The position numbers were made by a program, and so were the translations under genes. DNA of 12,184 bases from Streptosporangiaceae bacterium (lineage in GTDB: Bacteria; Actinomycetota; Actinomycetes; Streptosporangiales; Streptosporangiaceae): the NCBI GenBank assembly GCA_025934635.1, contig JAICWX010000257.1, positions 1-12,184 of the forward strand, read 5' to 3'. Shown piece after piece: positions 1-5,521 of this stretch. The notes beneath the pieces were generated by a model. It worked only from the letters and a program-made list of their open reading frames with translations. It made no database searches and had not been told where the DNA came from. Position 1 is the stretch's first letter, and each line of letters opens with the position of its first letter.

Positions 1-809
1 AGCCGACCCTGTCACGGCTGCTCGCACGGGCCGAGGGCGAGCTCGGCACCCGTTTGTTCGAAAGGGACGCTGAGGGCGTGCGCCCCAACCCCCGCGGCGA
101 GGTGGTCCTGGCGGCGGCGCGCGACATCACCCGCCGGTACGATCAGCTCCGCGCCGACCTGGCCGAACTGCTCGACCCGGGCACCGGCACCGTCCGGCTG
201 GCCTTCCTGGACTCGATCGCCACCTCGCTGGTGCCGCGCATCCTGCACGACTTCCGGGCTGACGCGCCGCGGGTCCGGGTCGTCCTGCGCCAGGAGCCGG
301 GGCACGAGATGCTGCGGGACCTCGCCTCGGGCCTGTCCGAGCTGGCGCTGATCGCGCCGCGTCCGTCCGGCCCGCATGACTGGCTGCCGCTGCAGCGGCA
401 GCGGCTGGTGCTCGCGGTCCCGGCCGGGCACCGGCTCGCGGCGCGGCACCAGCTTGCGTCACGGGGCCGGCTCCGCCTGGACGAGGTCGCCGACGAGGAT
501 TTCGTGACCGTCCCCCGCGGCCTGGGCTTCCGGGTCCTGCTCGACGAGCTGCTGCAGGCCGAGGGCATGACGCCGCGCATCTCCTTCGAAAGCGCCGACC
601 TGATCACCATCGAAGGGCTGGTGGGCGCGGGCCTGGGGCTGGCCATCCTGCCCGAGCAGCTCGTCGGCGTGTCCGGCACCACCGGGGTACCGCTGGCGGC
701 GGCCGGGGCTGAGCGCGTGATCGGCCTCACCTGGCGCACCGACCGCCGCCTGCCCCCGGCCGCCGCCAGGTTCCTGACCTTCCTGCGTCACGCCGGCCCG
801 TTCGACTGA
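1..809 (+). CDS. LysR-family transcriptional regulator, 5'-truncated by the window edge
   Basis: The reading frame is open from base 3 to the TGA at 807-809, giving 268 residues. The window starts inside the N-terminal winged helix-turn-helix: residues PTLSRLLARAEGELGTRLFE match the recognition helix and wing of LysR regulators, followed by the usual RDAEGVRPNPRGE turn and the long linker helix (about residues 35-60). The rest is a LysR substrate-binding domain, with a typical first strand (GTVRLAF), the PHDWLPLQRQRLVLAVPAGHRLA segment and a final GLGLAILPEQL motif. About 20-25 N-terminal residues, the start codon and the promoter lie outside the window. Such proteins usually regulate a divergent neighbour upstream, which cannot be seen here. 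The effector is unknown. Downstream, the gene converges on a minus-strand gene across a strong hairpin. The family call is confident; the target is not inferable. Confidence 0.93.
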   Translation, partial: PTLSRLLARAEGELGTRLFERDAEGVRPNPRGEVVLAAARDITRRYDQLRADLAELLDPGTGTVRLAFLDSIATSLVPRILHDFRADAPRVRVVLRQEPGHEMLRDLASGLSELALIAPRPSGPHDWLPLQRQRLVLAVPAGHRLAARHQLASRGRLRLDEVADEDFVTVPRGLGFRVLLDELLQAEGMTPRISFESADLITIEGLVGAGLGLAILPEQLVGVSGTTGVPLAAAGAERVIGLTWRTDRRLPPAAARFLTFLRHAGPFD

Positions 810-914
810 CCCGAGGACCGCGCCCGGCCGGTCCCGCGGTCACCTGTCCCGCCGCCCCCCCGACCGCCCTTTTCCAGCCGAACGAATGGGCCGATCCCAA
901 CCGCCGAGCACCCA

Positions 915-946
915 CCGGTCAGCCGCCGCCCCCGGCGGCTGACCGG
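915..946. terminator. Strong hairpin between convergent genes, likely bidirectional terminator
   Basis: Bases 915-928 (CCGGTCAGCCGCCG) are the exact reverse complement of 933-946, with a CCCC loop at 929-932, giving a perfect 14-bp GC-rich stem. It sits in the 143-bp gap between the LysR stop (809) and the stop of the convergent minus-strand gene (953). There is no clear U-tract on either side, which is common for actinobacterial hairpin terminators. The role is inferred from structure and position. Confidence 0.75.
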
Positions 947-952
947 CGCCCC

Positions 953-2311
953 TTACTTACCGGACGACGTCGGGAGGGATACCGAGGCGCCGATCGAGAC
1001 CGACGCGATCTTCCCGACCGAGACGGACACCCCGACCGACGCGGCCTCTCCGGCCGACGCGGACACCCCCGCCGAGGCGGCATCCACCGGACCCGATGCC
1101 GGAGCCGCGGCCGACACCGTGACCGGGACCGCCACGGACGCCGACGGCAAGCCTGATGCCGACACCGCGACGGACGGCGCCGCCGAAGCGGCCACCGCCA
1201 CCGACGATCCCACCTCGGCCGACACCGAAGCCGGGACCGCCGCGGACGCGGACGGCAGGCCCGCGTCTGAGACCCCGACCGACGGCGCCGCCGACACGGT
1301 CGCCGCCACCGACGACCCCGCCCACGCGGACGCCGTGACCGGGACCGACACCGTGGCCGGCGGGGACGATGGCGGCGGGGCCGGGTCGGAAACGGGACCG
1401 GGCGCGGGGGCCGGGTCGGAAACGGGACCGGGCGCGGGGGCCGGGTCGGAAACGGGACCGGGCGCGGGGGCCGGGTCGGAGACGGGAGCCGGATCTGGAG
1501 CGGAACCCGGCGCGGACGGAGCCGGGGCAGCGGACGAGACGGGCCCGGTGACCGGCGGCGCACCAGGTACGGCCACGGAGGTGCCCGAGTCCGGCCCGGA
1601 ACCCGTACCTGCGCCCGCCGCGCTGCCGCTGTTGCCAGTGCCCGCGCCGCCGTCGGTGCCCGGGCCGCCGCCAGTGCCGATGCCGCTTCCGCTACCGGGG
1701 TTGGCGCCCGGGCCACTGCCGATCAGGCTGGGCGAGACTGGCACCGGGAGTGGGTCCGCTACGGTCAGAGCCGCTGTCAGCACCCGGCCCTCGGGGCCGG
1801 CCGGAGCGTCGGCCAGGCGCTGCGACGATCCGGGCATGCCCCCGGCCGCGGCCGGCGCGGCTGCTACCGGGCCGGAGTCCGAGGGTCCGGCCGGCCCGCG
1901 CGGCTCGCGCAGGATGCGGATCGAGAGCCCGGCCAGCACCAGGAAGGCGATGGCCCCGGCCGATATCAGCATGACCGGGCCAGAGGTCCCGGCCGGATGC
2001 AGGCGGAAGACCGCGCGGCCCCGGGCGGTGGCGGTCCTGATCCGGTCGGCGAGCACCGCGAACGCCAGCGGGACGGCGGGAAGCCGCGGTCCGTGACCGA
2101 TCCGCCCGGACTGCCGGAGCCGGCGCAGCGTGGCGTTGCGTTCCGCCGCGGTCAGGCCGGGCATCAGGACAATGGTGACGGTACGGCCATGGCGCTCGGC
2201 CGTCGCGTGTAACCCCGGAGAAAACCCGTATGCATTGCGGTAGCGGATCTTAATCATGGCCGGGCCACGCCGTTCGGCACGATGCTGACCAATACCATTA
2301 ATACGTGTCAT
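953..2311 (-). CDS. Hypothetical single-pass membrane protein with long repetitive Pro/Ala/Ser/Gly/Val tail
   Basis: This is a 452-residue protein of unknown function. I start it at the ATG at 2311 because AGG lies 8 nt upstream; a GTG at 2317 and an ATG at 2257 are alternatives. The N-terminal 110 residues look folded and probably cytoplasmic, with several basic stretches (NATLRRLRQSGRIGHGPRL). One hydrophobic segment follows at about residues 112-134 (VMLISAGAIAFLVLAGLSI), then an Arg-rich stop. The remaining ~315 residues are low complexity. They comprise a Gly/Ser-rich stretch, then Pro/Ala decapeptides (DPAPAPGPVS) repeated three times exactly, then two 36-residue Val/Ser/Ala repeats and a VSVSVG-type end. 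No cleavable signal peptide or sortase anchor is visible. The arrangement suggests a cell-wall-spanning stalk or linker. The opposite strand is also open over much of this gene, but only this frame gives a plausible N-terminus with a membrane segment. Confidence 0.68.
   Translation of the reverse strand: MTRINGIGQHRAERRGPAMIKIRYRNAYGFSPGLHATAERHGRTVTIVLMPGLTAAERNATLRRLRQSGRIGHGPRLPAVPLAFAVLADRIRTATARGRAVFRLHPAGTSGPVMLISAGAIAFLVLAGLSIRILREPRGPAGPSDSGPVAAAPAAAGGMPGSSQRLADAPAGPEGRVLTAALTVADPLPVPVSPSLIGSGPGANPGSGSGIGTGGGPGTDGGAGTGNSGSAAGAGTGSGPDSGTSVAVPGAPPVTGPVSSAAPAPSAPGSAPDPAPVSDPAPAPGPVSDPAPAPGPVSDPAPAPGPVSDPAPPPSSPPATVSVPVTASAWAGSSVAATVSAAPSVGVSDAGLPSASAAVPASVSAEVGSSVAVAASAAPSVAVSASGLPSASVAVPVTVSAAAPASGPVDAASAGVSASAGEAASVGVSVSVGKIASVSIGASVSLPTSSGK
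1100..1315 (-). repeat. Two diverged 108-bp tandem repeats inside the membrane-protein tail
   Basis: Bases 1208-1315 and 1100-1207 encode two consecutive 36-residue units that begin SSVAATVSAAPSVGVSDAGL and SSVAVAASAAPSVAVSASGL and both continue LPSAS-AVP-VSA. They share most positions, including APSV, GLPSAS and AVP. The divergence indicates an older duplication than the exact 30-bp repeats in the same gene. Confidence 0.8.
1381..1487 (-). repeat. 30-bp minisatellite: three identical copies plus a partial fourth
   Basis: Bases 1381-1410, 1411-1440 and 1441-1470 are identical. A fourth, partial copy runs from 1471 to about 1487 with one change at 1481. The 30-bp period equals ten codons, so copy-number change keeps the frame of the minus-strand gene and lengthens its DPAPAPGPVS tail by ten residues each time. 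Sequence identity of the three copies suggests recent expansion. Confidence 0.93.
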
Positions 2312-2317
2312 GTGCAC

Positions 2318-2528
2318 TACCTAAAGCTCGTCACCGTTTGGGAAGTGCACGCCCCTCCAGCCTGAGGCGTCCGCAGTAGGGACTATAGCGCAGCAGATAG
2401 GCCTGTTCACACGGAATCAATATGACTTACCGGCCCTGCCGTCATTCAATTGCTAAGCCCGGTCATATCAGGCAAATGTCGTCATCCCCGGATGATATCC
2501 GACCATCTGCCGCAGACATATTCAGCAA
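2318..2528. other. Comparatively AT-rich, palindrome-dense intergenic region
   Basis: No coding sequence is evident here. The stretch is visibly richer in A/T than the rest of the window. It contains several inverted repeats: TCATCC-CC-GGATGA at 2482-2495, the overlapping CGGAT-GAT-ATCCG, and ATATGAC near 2422 against GTCATAT at 2462-2468. An isolated ATGTCGT at 2476-2482 matches the outer end of the tandem palindromes at 2529-2586. It serves as the upstream region of the minus-strand membrane-protein gene. Confidence 0.6.
2382..2411 (-). promoter_or_regulatory. Candidate promoter for the repeat-tailed membrane protein
   Basis: On the minus strand a good -10 hexamer, TATAGT, reads at 2387-2382. 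A weak -35 (TGTGAA or GTGAAC) lies 17-18 nt upstream, at about 2411-2405. This would place the transcription start near 2375 and give a leader of about 60 nt before the ATG at 2311. The -10 is convincing; the -35 is poor. Confidence 0.4.
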
Positions 2529-2586
2529 ACGACATCGATGCTCCATCAATGTCGTAATAGCGACATTGATGCTCCATTGATGTCGT
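2529..2586. repeat. Two tandem 27-bp palindromes (four ACGACATYRATG half-sites)
   Basis: Unit A (2529-2555) is ACGACATCGATG, CTC, CATCAATGTCGT: two 12-nt arms with one mismatch around a CTC centre. Unit B (2560-2586) is GCGACATTGATG, CTC, CATTGATGTCGT, with three mismatches. The units start 31 bp apart, close to three helical turns. The outer arms of A and B also pair with each other, and so do the inner arms, so the whole 58 bp is a near-palindrome as well. The element abuts the TAA (2588-2586) of the hydrolase gene, about 220 bp upstream of the next minus-strand gene. It could be a double operator, a terminator pair or a mobile palindrome. Confidence 0.85.
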
Positions 2587-3482
2587 TACCGCACCTCACC
2601 GAGGTGCCGGCGGAAGAACCGGGCGGTGTCGTCGATGGCCTGGTCGGCCTCGTCCAGGGCGCCGAAGTGAAGCTGGAAGACGTGGGTGCCCTCGGCGGCC
2701 ACCTGGAGGGTCACCTCGACGTCGTCCCGGGCGGCGTTCGCGGCCAGCCGGACGGCGTCGTCCAGCAGCACCTCGTGGGAGCCGGCCTGGATCAGCAGCG
2801 GGGGCAGGCCCGTCAGCGGGGCGAAGACCGGGCTGGCCAGCGGCGCGGACCGGTCCCCGGCGGGCAGGTAGCGGCCGGCGTACCAGCCCATGGCGTCGTA
2901 GCTGAACAGGGGGTCGGCGCCGTCCTTGGTGCGCATGCTGGTACCCGAGCGCGTGAGGTCGGCCCACGGGGAGAAGACCGCGACGGCGGCAGGCTGCGGC
3001 AGGCCCTGCTCGCGCGCGGCGAGCAGGGTGGCCACGGCCAGCCCGCCGCCGGCCGAGTCGCCCGCGAGCAGGACCCGGGACGGGCGGGCGCCGGATTCGA
3101 GCAGCCCGGCGTAGGCGGCCAGGCCATCTTGCACCGCGGCCGGGTAGGGGTACTCCGGGGCGAGCCGGTAATCCACCGACAGCGCCCGGCCGCCGGAGCG
3201 CCGGGCCAGCTCGGCCGCCAGGTGGGCGCCGGCCCGGGCCGACCCGGCGACGTAACCGCCGCCGTGGAAGTACACGATGGCGGGGTCCGCCTCGTTTCCG
3301 GCCACGATCAGCTCGATGGCCGGGACCCCGCCGAGGGTCACGCCGGCCGCGGTCACGTCGGCCGGGTACGGGCGGATCGCCCACGTGTCGAACGACTTCC
3401 GGTGCTCGGCCGGGCTCTGGCCCAGGTCGAACGGCTCGGCCCGCAGGGCCGCGTCGATGGCATCGCGCTGCTGCTTGCTCAT
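2586..3482 (-). CDS. Alpha/beta hydrolase fold-3 esterase (HSL/family IV)
   Basis: This 298-residue protein has the normal length for hormone-sensitive-lipase-type esterases. The oxyanion motif HGGGY is at residues 73-77 and the nucleophile elbow GDSAGG at 141-146, with Ser143 as catalytic residue. The acid lies in SHEVLLDDA (Glu237 or Asp241) and His267 is in GTHVFQ. YRLAPEYPYPAA (about 105-116) is also typical of the family. It should hydrolyse short-chain acyl esters; no signal peptide is seen, so it is probably cytoplasmic. The ATG at 3482 follows GAGGAG about 9 nt upstream. It lies 53 bp after the reductase gene on the same strand, so the two probably form an operon under the divergent MarR regulator. 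The ORF ends at TAA, touching the tandem palindromes. The substrate is unknown. Confidence 0.93.
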   Translation of the reverse strand: MSKQQRDAIDAALRAEPFDLGQSPAEHRKSFDTWAIRPYPADVTAAGVTLGGVPAIELIVAGNEADPAIVYFHGGGYVAGSARAGAHLAAELARRSGGRALSVDYRLAPEYPYPAAVQDGLAAYAGLLESGARPSRVLLAGDSAGGGLAVATLLAAREQGLPQPAAVAVFSPWADLTRSGTSMRTKDGADPLFSYDAMGWYAGRYLPAGDRSAPLASPVFAPLTGLPPLLIQAGSHEVLLDDAVRLAANAARDDVEVTLQVAAEGTHVFQLHFGALDEADQAIDDTARFFRRHLGEVR

Positions 3483-3535
3483 GTCTCTTCGCTCCTCGGG
3501 AGGTTGGGAGATGGGGAGGTGGGAGCCGGGGGAGG

Positions 3536-4468
3536 TCAGGGGATCAGGATGGTCTTGCCGGGCAGCGGCCCGGCGGCGGACTCGTCGTGGACGGCGGGCA
3601 GGTCGGCCAGCGGCCGCCGCTGGCCGACGTCGATCTTCAGGTCACCGGCGTCGACGCGGGCGACGAGCTCACCGAGCTGGGCGGCGTCGCTGCGGACGTA
3701 GACCCGCGCCGTCCGCACCCCGCGCCCGGCATCGTCGGGGCCGGGGGTGGTGGTGCTGACGAAGGCGCCGCCGTCGGCGGTCAGGCCAGCCAGGGCGGCG
3801 GCCTCTTCCGGGCTGGTGGGCACCAGGTTGAGCACCACGTCGAACCGCTCCCCGGCCAGCGCCGTCAGCACCGGAGTCGCGGTGTAGTCGACGATCCGGT
3901 CCGCGCCGTGGGAGCGGACCCGGCCGGCGCTGCCCGCGCTGGCGGTCGCGGTCACGGTGGCGCCGGCCTGCCGGGCCAGCTGGACGGCGTAGCCGCCGAC
4001 CGCGCCGCCGGCCCCGTTGATCAGCACGCTCTGTCCCGCCTGGAGGTCCGCCACCTCGAACAGCGCCTGCCAGGCGGTCAGGCCGGACGAGGGCAGCGCG
4101 GCGGTGTCGGCCAGCTCCACGGTACGGGGCGCGGCGGCCAGCAACTCGGCCGGCGCGGCGGCGTACTCGGCGGCCGCGCCGGGCCCGGCCATCGGCAGGA
4201 ACGCCACCACCGCGTCCCCGGCGCGCCAGCCGCTCACGCCCGCGCCGACCTCGGCGATGACGCCGGCCAGGTCAAAGTCAGGGATGTGCGGGAAGACCAC
4301 CGGGAACACCTGCCGCAGGAAGCCGGAGCGGATCGCGACGTCCACCGGGTTGAACGCCGAGCCGGCCACCTTGACCACCACCTGCCCCGCCGCCGCCACC
4401 GGACGGTCGGCCTCCTCGTAGGCCAGCACGCCGCTGTCGCCGTAGGAGTGGTAACGCACTGCCTTCAT
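3536..4468 (-). CDS. Zinc-independent NADP-dependent medium-chain alcohol dehydrogenase/quinone oxidoreductase-like protein
   Basis: This protein has 310 residues from the ATG at 4468, chosen because GAGGAG lies about 7 nt upstream and MKAVRYHSYG is the classic family N-terminus; an in-frame start at 4507 would add 13 residues without family support. The GroES-like domain carries AFNPVDVAIRSG (about 38-49) and FPHIPDFDLAGVIAEVGAGV (about 59-78). The Rossmann nucleotide-binding motif is INGAGGAVGGYAVQLARQAG at 150-169, followed by GADRIVDY and FDVVLNLV. It ends with PLPGKTILIP. The cysteine-rich structural zinc lobe is absent, as in quinone oxidoreductase-type members. The reaction is likely NADPH-dependent reduction of a quinone, enone or similar electrophile. 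It is the first gene of a two-gene unit with the esterase and is divergent from marR across three shared palindromes. The substrate cannot be deduced. Confidence 0.92.
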   Translation of the reverse strand: MKAVRYHSYGDSGVLAYEEADRPVAAAGQVVVKVAGSAFNPVDVAIRSGFLRQVFPVVFPHIPDFDLAGVIAEVGAGVSGWRAGDAVVAFLPMAGPGAAAEYAAAPAELLAAAPRTVELADTAALPSSGLTAWQALFEVADLQAGQSVLINGAGGAVGGYAVQLARQAGATVTATASAGSAGRVRSHGADRIVDYTATPVLTALAGERFDVVLNLVPTSPEEAAALAGLTADGGAFVSTTTPGPDDAGRGVRTARVYVRSDAAQLGELVARVDAGDLKIDVGQRRPLADLPAVHDESAAGPLPGKTILIP

Positions 4469-4514
4469 GATCTCTCCTCGGATCGGTATACTTCGAACTT
4501 GAAGCATGCACAGA

Positions 4515-4543
4515 ACAATAACTGCTTCAACTTCGAAGCAAAA
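4515..4543 (-). promoter_or_regulatory. Candidate promoter for the reductase-esterase unit
   Basis: On the minus strand a -10-like TATTGT reads at 4520-4515, with a weak -35 (TTGCTT to TTTTGC) 15-17 nt upstream, at about 4543-4536, overlapping operator site 2. The start would fall near 4507, directly before operator site 1. This is a weak match and is proposed mainly because of its symmetric relation to the operators. Confidence 0.35.
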
Positions 4544-4555
4544 CCCTTCTAGGCT
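4526..4555 (+). promoter_or_regulatory. Candidate marR promoter
   Basis: TTCAAC at 4526-4531 and TAGGCT at 4550-4555 are separated by 18 bp and could be the -35 and -10 of marR. The -35 lies inside operator site 2 and the predicted start (about 4562) lies just before site 3, consistent with autorepression. Confidence 0.4.
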
Positions 4556-4602
4556 GTGATGCCCGTCACATGCTTGGAATTCGAAGCAGATACGGAAGTG
4601 CG

Positions 4603-5163
4603 ATGACCGATCCCCGGCCCGGCCCGGGCGCCGGCCCAGACGCCGACGACGCCCCGGCGCTCGGTAACGCCGCTGACGCCCCGGCGCTCGACGCCGCCCA
4701 GCTGAACACGTACTTCGCGCTCATGGAAGCCGTCAGCCTGCTCCAGCACCGCCTTGAACAGCAGCTACGGGCCGAGGGCGGCATCAGTTACGTGCAGTTC
4801 CAGCTGCTGGCCCGGCTCAACGCCCGCGGGCCGCTGACCATGACCGACCTGGCCGACGGCGTCGTCTACAGCCGCAGCGGCCTGACCTACCAGGCCGGCC
4901 TGCTGGAGAGGGCCGGCCTCATCACCCGCGGCCCCAGCCCCGAGGACGAGCGGGCCACGCTGGTCACCATCACCGACGGCGGACGGGCCCTCCTCGGCCG
5001 CGTCTTCCCCGGCCACATCGAGGTCACCCGGCTGCTGCTCGATCCCCTGTCCGACCAGGACCTGGATCAGCTGCGCGACATCATGAGCCGCGTCCGGGAC
5101 CACATGCGCGCCCAGCCGCCCCGGTCCGCCGCCCCCCGCAAGCGCCACCCCGGCCCCGCCTGA
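4603..5163 (+). CDS. MarR-family transcriptional regulator
   Basis: This protein has 186 residues from the ATG at 4603, preceded by GGAAG a few bases upstream. An in-frame ATG at 4570 has no ribosome site and would overlap operator site 3, so I prefer 4603. A 30-residue Pro/Ala/Asp-rich N-terminal extension holds a short duplication (DAPAL twice, from a 16-bp DNA repeat at 4648-4663 and 4675-4690). A winged helix-turn-helix of MarR type follows: dimer helix at about 32-58, HTH with LTMTDLADGVVYSRSGLTYQ at about 78-97, and wing RGPSPEDERATLVTITDGG at about 109-127. A C-terminal dimer helix and a basic tail (RKRH) end the protein. It probably represses itself and the divergent reductase-esterase operon through the three palindromes. 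The ligand is probably a small phenolic or electrophile; that is family knowledge, not visible here. Confidence 0.93.
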   Translation: MTDPRPGPGAGPDADDAPALGNAADAPALDAAQLNTYFALMEAVSLLQHRLEQQLRAEGGISYVQFQLLARLNARGPLTMTDLADGVVYSRSGLTYQAGLLERAGLITRGPSPEDERATLVTITDGGRALLGRVFPGHIEVTRLLLDPLSDQDLDQLRDIMSRVRDHMRAQPPRSAAPRKRHPGPA

Positions 5164-5193
5164 CCCCGCCTGACCCGTCCCGGGCGCCAGCCA

Positions 5194-5223
5194 GGCACGG
5201 GGCCGCAACCGCTGCCTCGTGCC
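5194..5223 (+). terminator. Hairpin after marR, candidate terminator
   Basis: GGCACGGGGC (5194-5203) pairs with GCCTCGTGCC (5214-5223) over 10 bp, including one G-T pair, around a 10-nt loop. It lies 30 bp after the marR stop and 11 bp before the next start codon. It could end marR transcription or lie just upstream of the next promoter's -10. No U-tract follows. Confidence 0.55.
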
Positions 5224-5235
5224 ACAATGGCCGCG
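5223..5235 (+). promoter_or_regulatory. Candidate -10 box placing transcription start at the GTG (leaderless)
   Basis: CACAAT at 5223-5228 lies 6 nt before the GTG at 5235, and no Shine-Dalgarno sequence precedes that GTG. This is the usual geometry of actinobacterial leaderless genes, where the start codon is also the transcription start. No convincing -35 is present; the region is occupied by the hairpin at 5194-5223. Confidence 0.35.
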
Positions 5236-5519
5236 TGACGAACAGGTTCACCGCCGGCGGCGCAGCGCCCGACGACGCCGCGCTCGGCCGCCAGGGCTGG
5301 GAGCGGCTCCGGTACGACCCGCCGTTTGCCGCCGCCAGCCTGGCCACCTACCGGGCCATGGTCGCGCCGTTCACTCCCGTCCCGGCCCCCTCCCCCGGCT
5401 GGGGAGACTGGCGGACCGCACCGCCGCCGGAACTGCTCGCCCGGTGCCCGGCTCATGATCTTTACCAGGGCGAACTCGGCTGCCGCCTGTGCGATCCCGA
5501 CATCGGGCCGATCGGGTGA
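5235..5519 (+). CDS. Small hypothetical protein with CxxH...CxxC C-terminus
   Basis: This 94-residue protein starts at GTG 5235 without a ribosome site and ends at TGA 5517-5519. I do not recognise the family. The body is Ala/Pro-rich with several tryptophans (GWERLRYDPP, GWGDWRTAPP). The C-terminus RCPAHDLYQGELGCRLCDPD places Cys71, His74, Cys83 and Cys86 as a plausible zinc or iron site (C-x2-H-x8-C-x2-C). There is no signal peptide or membrane segment. Only 2 bp separate its stop from the ATG of the globin-ankyrin gene, so the two are probably translationally coupled and may work together. The metal-binding and globin-partner ideas are inference. The compact coupling and the conserved-looking Cys/His pattern argue that the gene is real. 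Confidence 0.7.
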   Translation: MTNRFTAGGAAPDDAALGRQGWERLRYDPPFAAASLATYRAMVAPFTPVPAPSPGWGDWRTAPPPELLARCPAHDLYQGELGCRLCDPDIGPIG

Positions 5520-5521
5520 CG

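Larger units (their letters stand above)
4489..4588. promoter_or_regulatory. Three 18-bp MarR-type operator palindromes in the divergent promoter region
   Basis: Site 1 is TACTTCGAACTTGAAGCA (4489-4506), site 2 TGCTTCAACTTCGAAGCA (4523-4540) and site 3 TGCTTGGAATTCGAAGCA (4571-4588). The shared plan is TGCTTC-N6-GAAGCA with a near-palindromic core. The centres are 34 and 48 bp apart. All lie in the 134-bp gap between the reductase gene and marR, and none was seen elsewhere in the window. Site 1 would lie just downstream of the minus-strand -10 and site 3 just downstream of the plus-strand -10, while site 2 covers both -35 regions. This layout fits repression of both directions by the adjacent MarR protein. 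Binding is inferred. Confidence 0.8.

Noticed and set aside
871..889. A 19-nt match (2 differences) between 871-889 and 9792-9810
   Set aside because: Both copies are intergenic, which is curious, but a match of this length is near what chance gives in GC-biased DNA of this size, and only the second copy is part of a hairpin.
953..985. SLPTSSGK at the C-terminus as a sortase signal
   Set aside because: No LPxTG match and no hydrophobic helix or basic tail follows; the protein ends there.
1381..1487. Regular 30-bp repeats as a CRISPR array
   Set aside because: Copies abut with no spacers, are within a reading frame with a ten-codon period, and no cas genes are near.
1119..2096. Long plus-strand open frame opposite the repeat-tailed membrane protein
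   Set aside because: It lacks a ribosome site and any domain, consists of Thr/Asp/Ala/Gly repeats mirroring the minus strand, and its last part is only the complement of a convincing membrane segment. High GC keeps several frames open.
2538..3701. Long plus-strand open frame over the esterase and the end of the reductase gene
   Set aside because: Both minus-strand genes have full family motifs and ribosome sites; the plus frame is Gly/Arg-rich with no recognisable motif and runs through the palindromes.
4570..4602. ATG at 4570 as the marR start
   Set aside because: It has no ribosome site and would put operator site 3 inside the coding sequence; the ATG at 4603 has GGAAG upstream.
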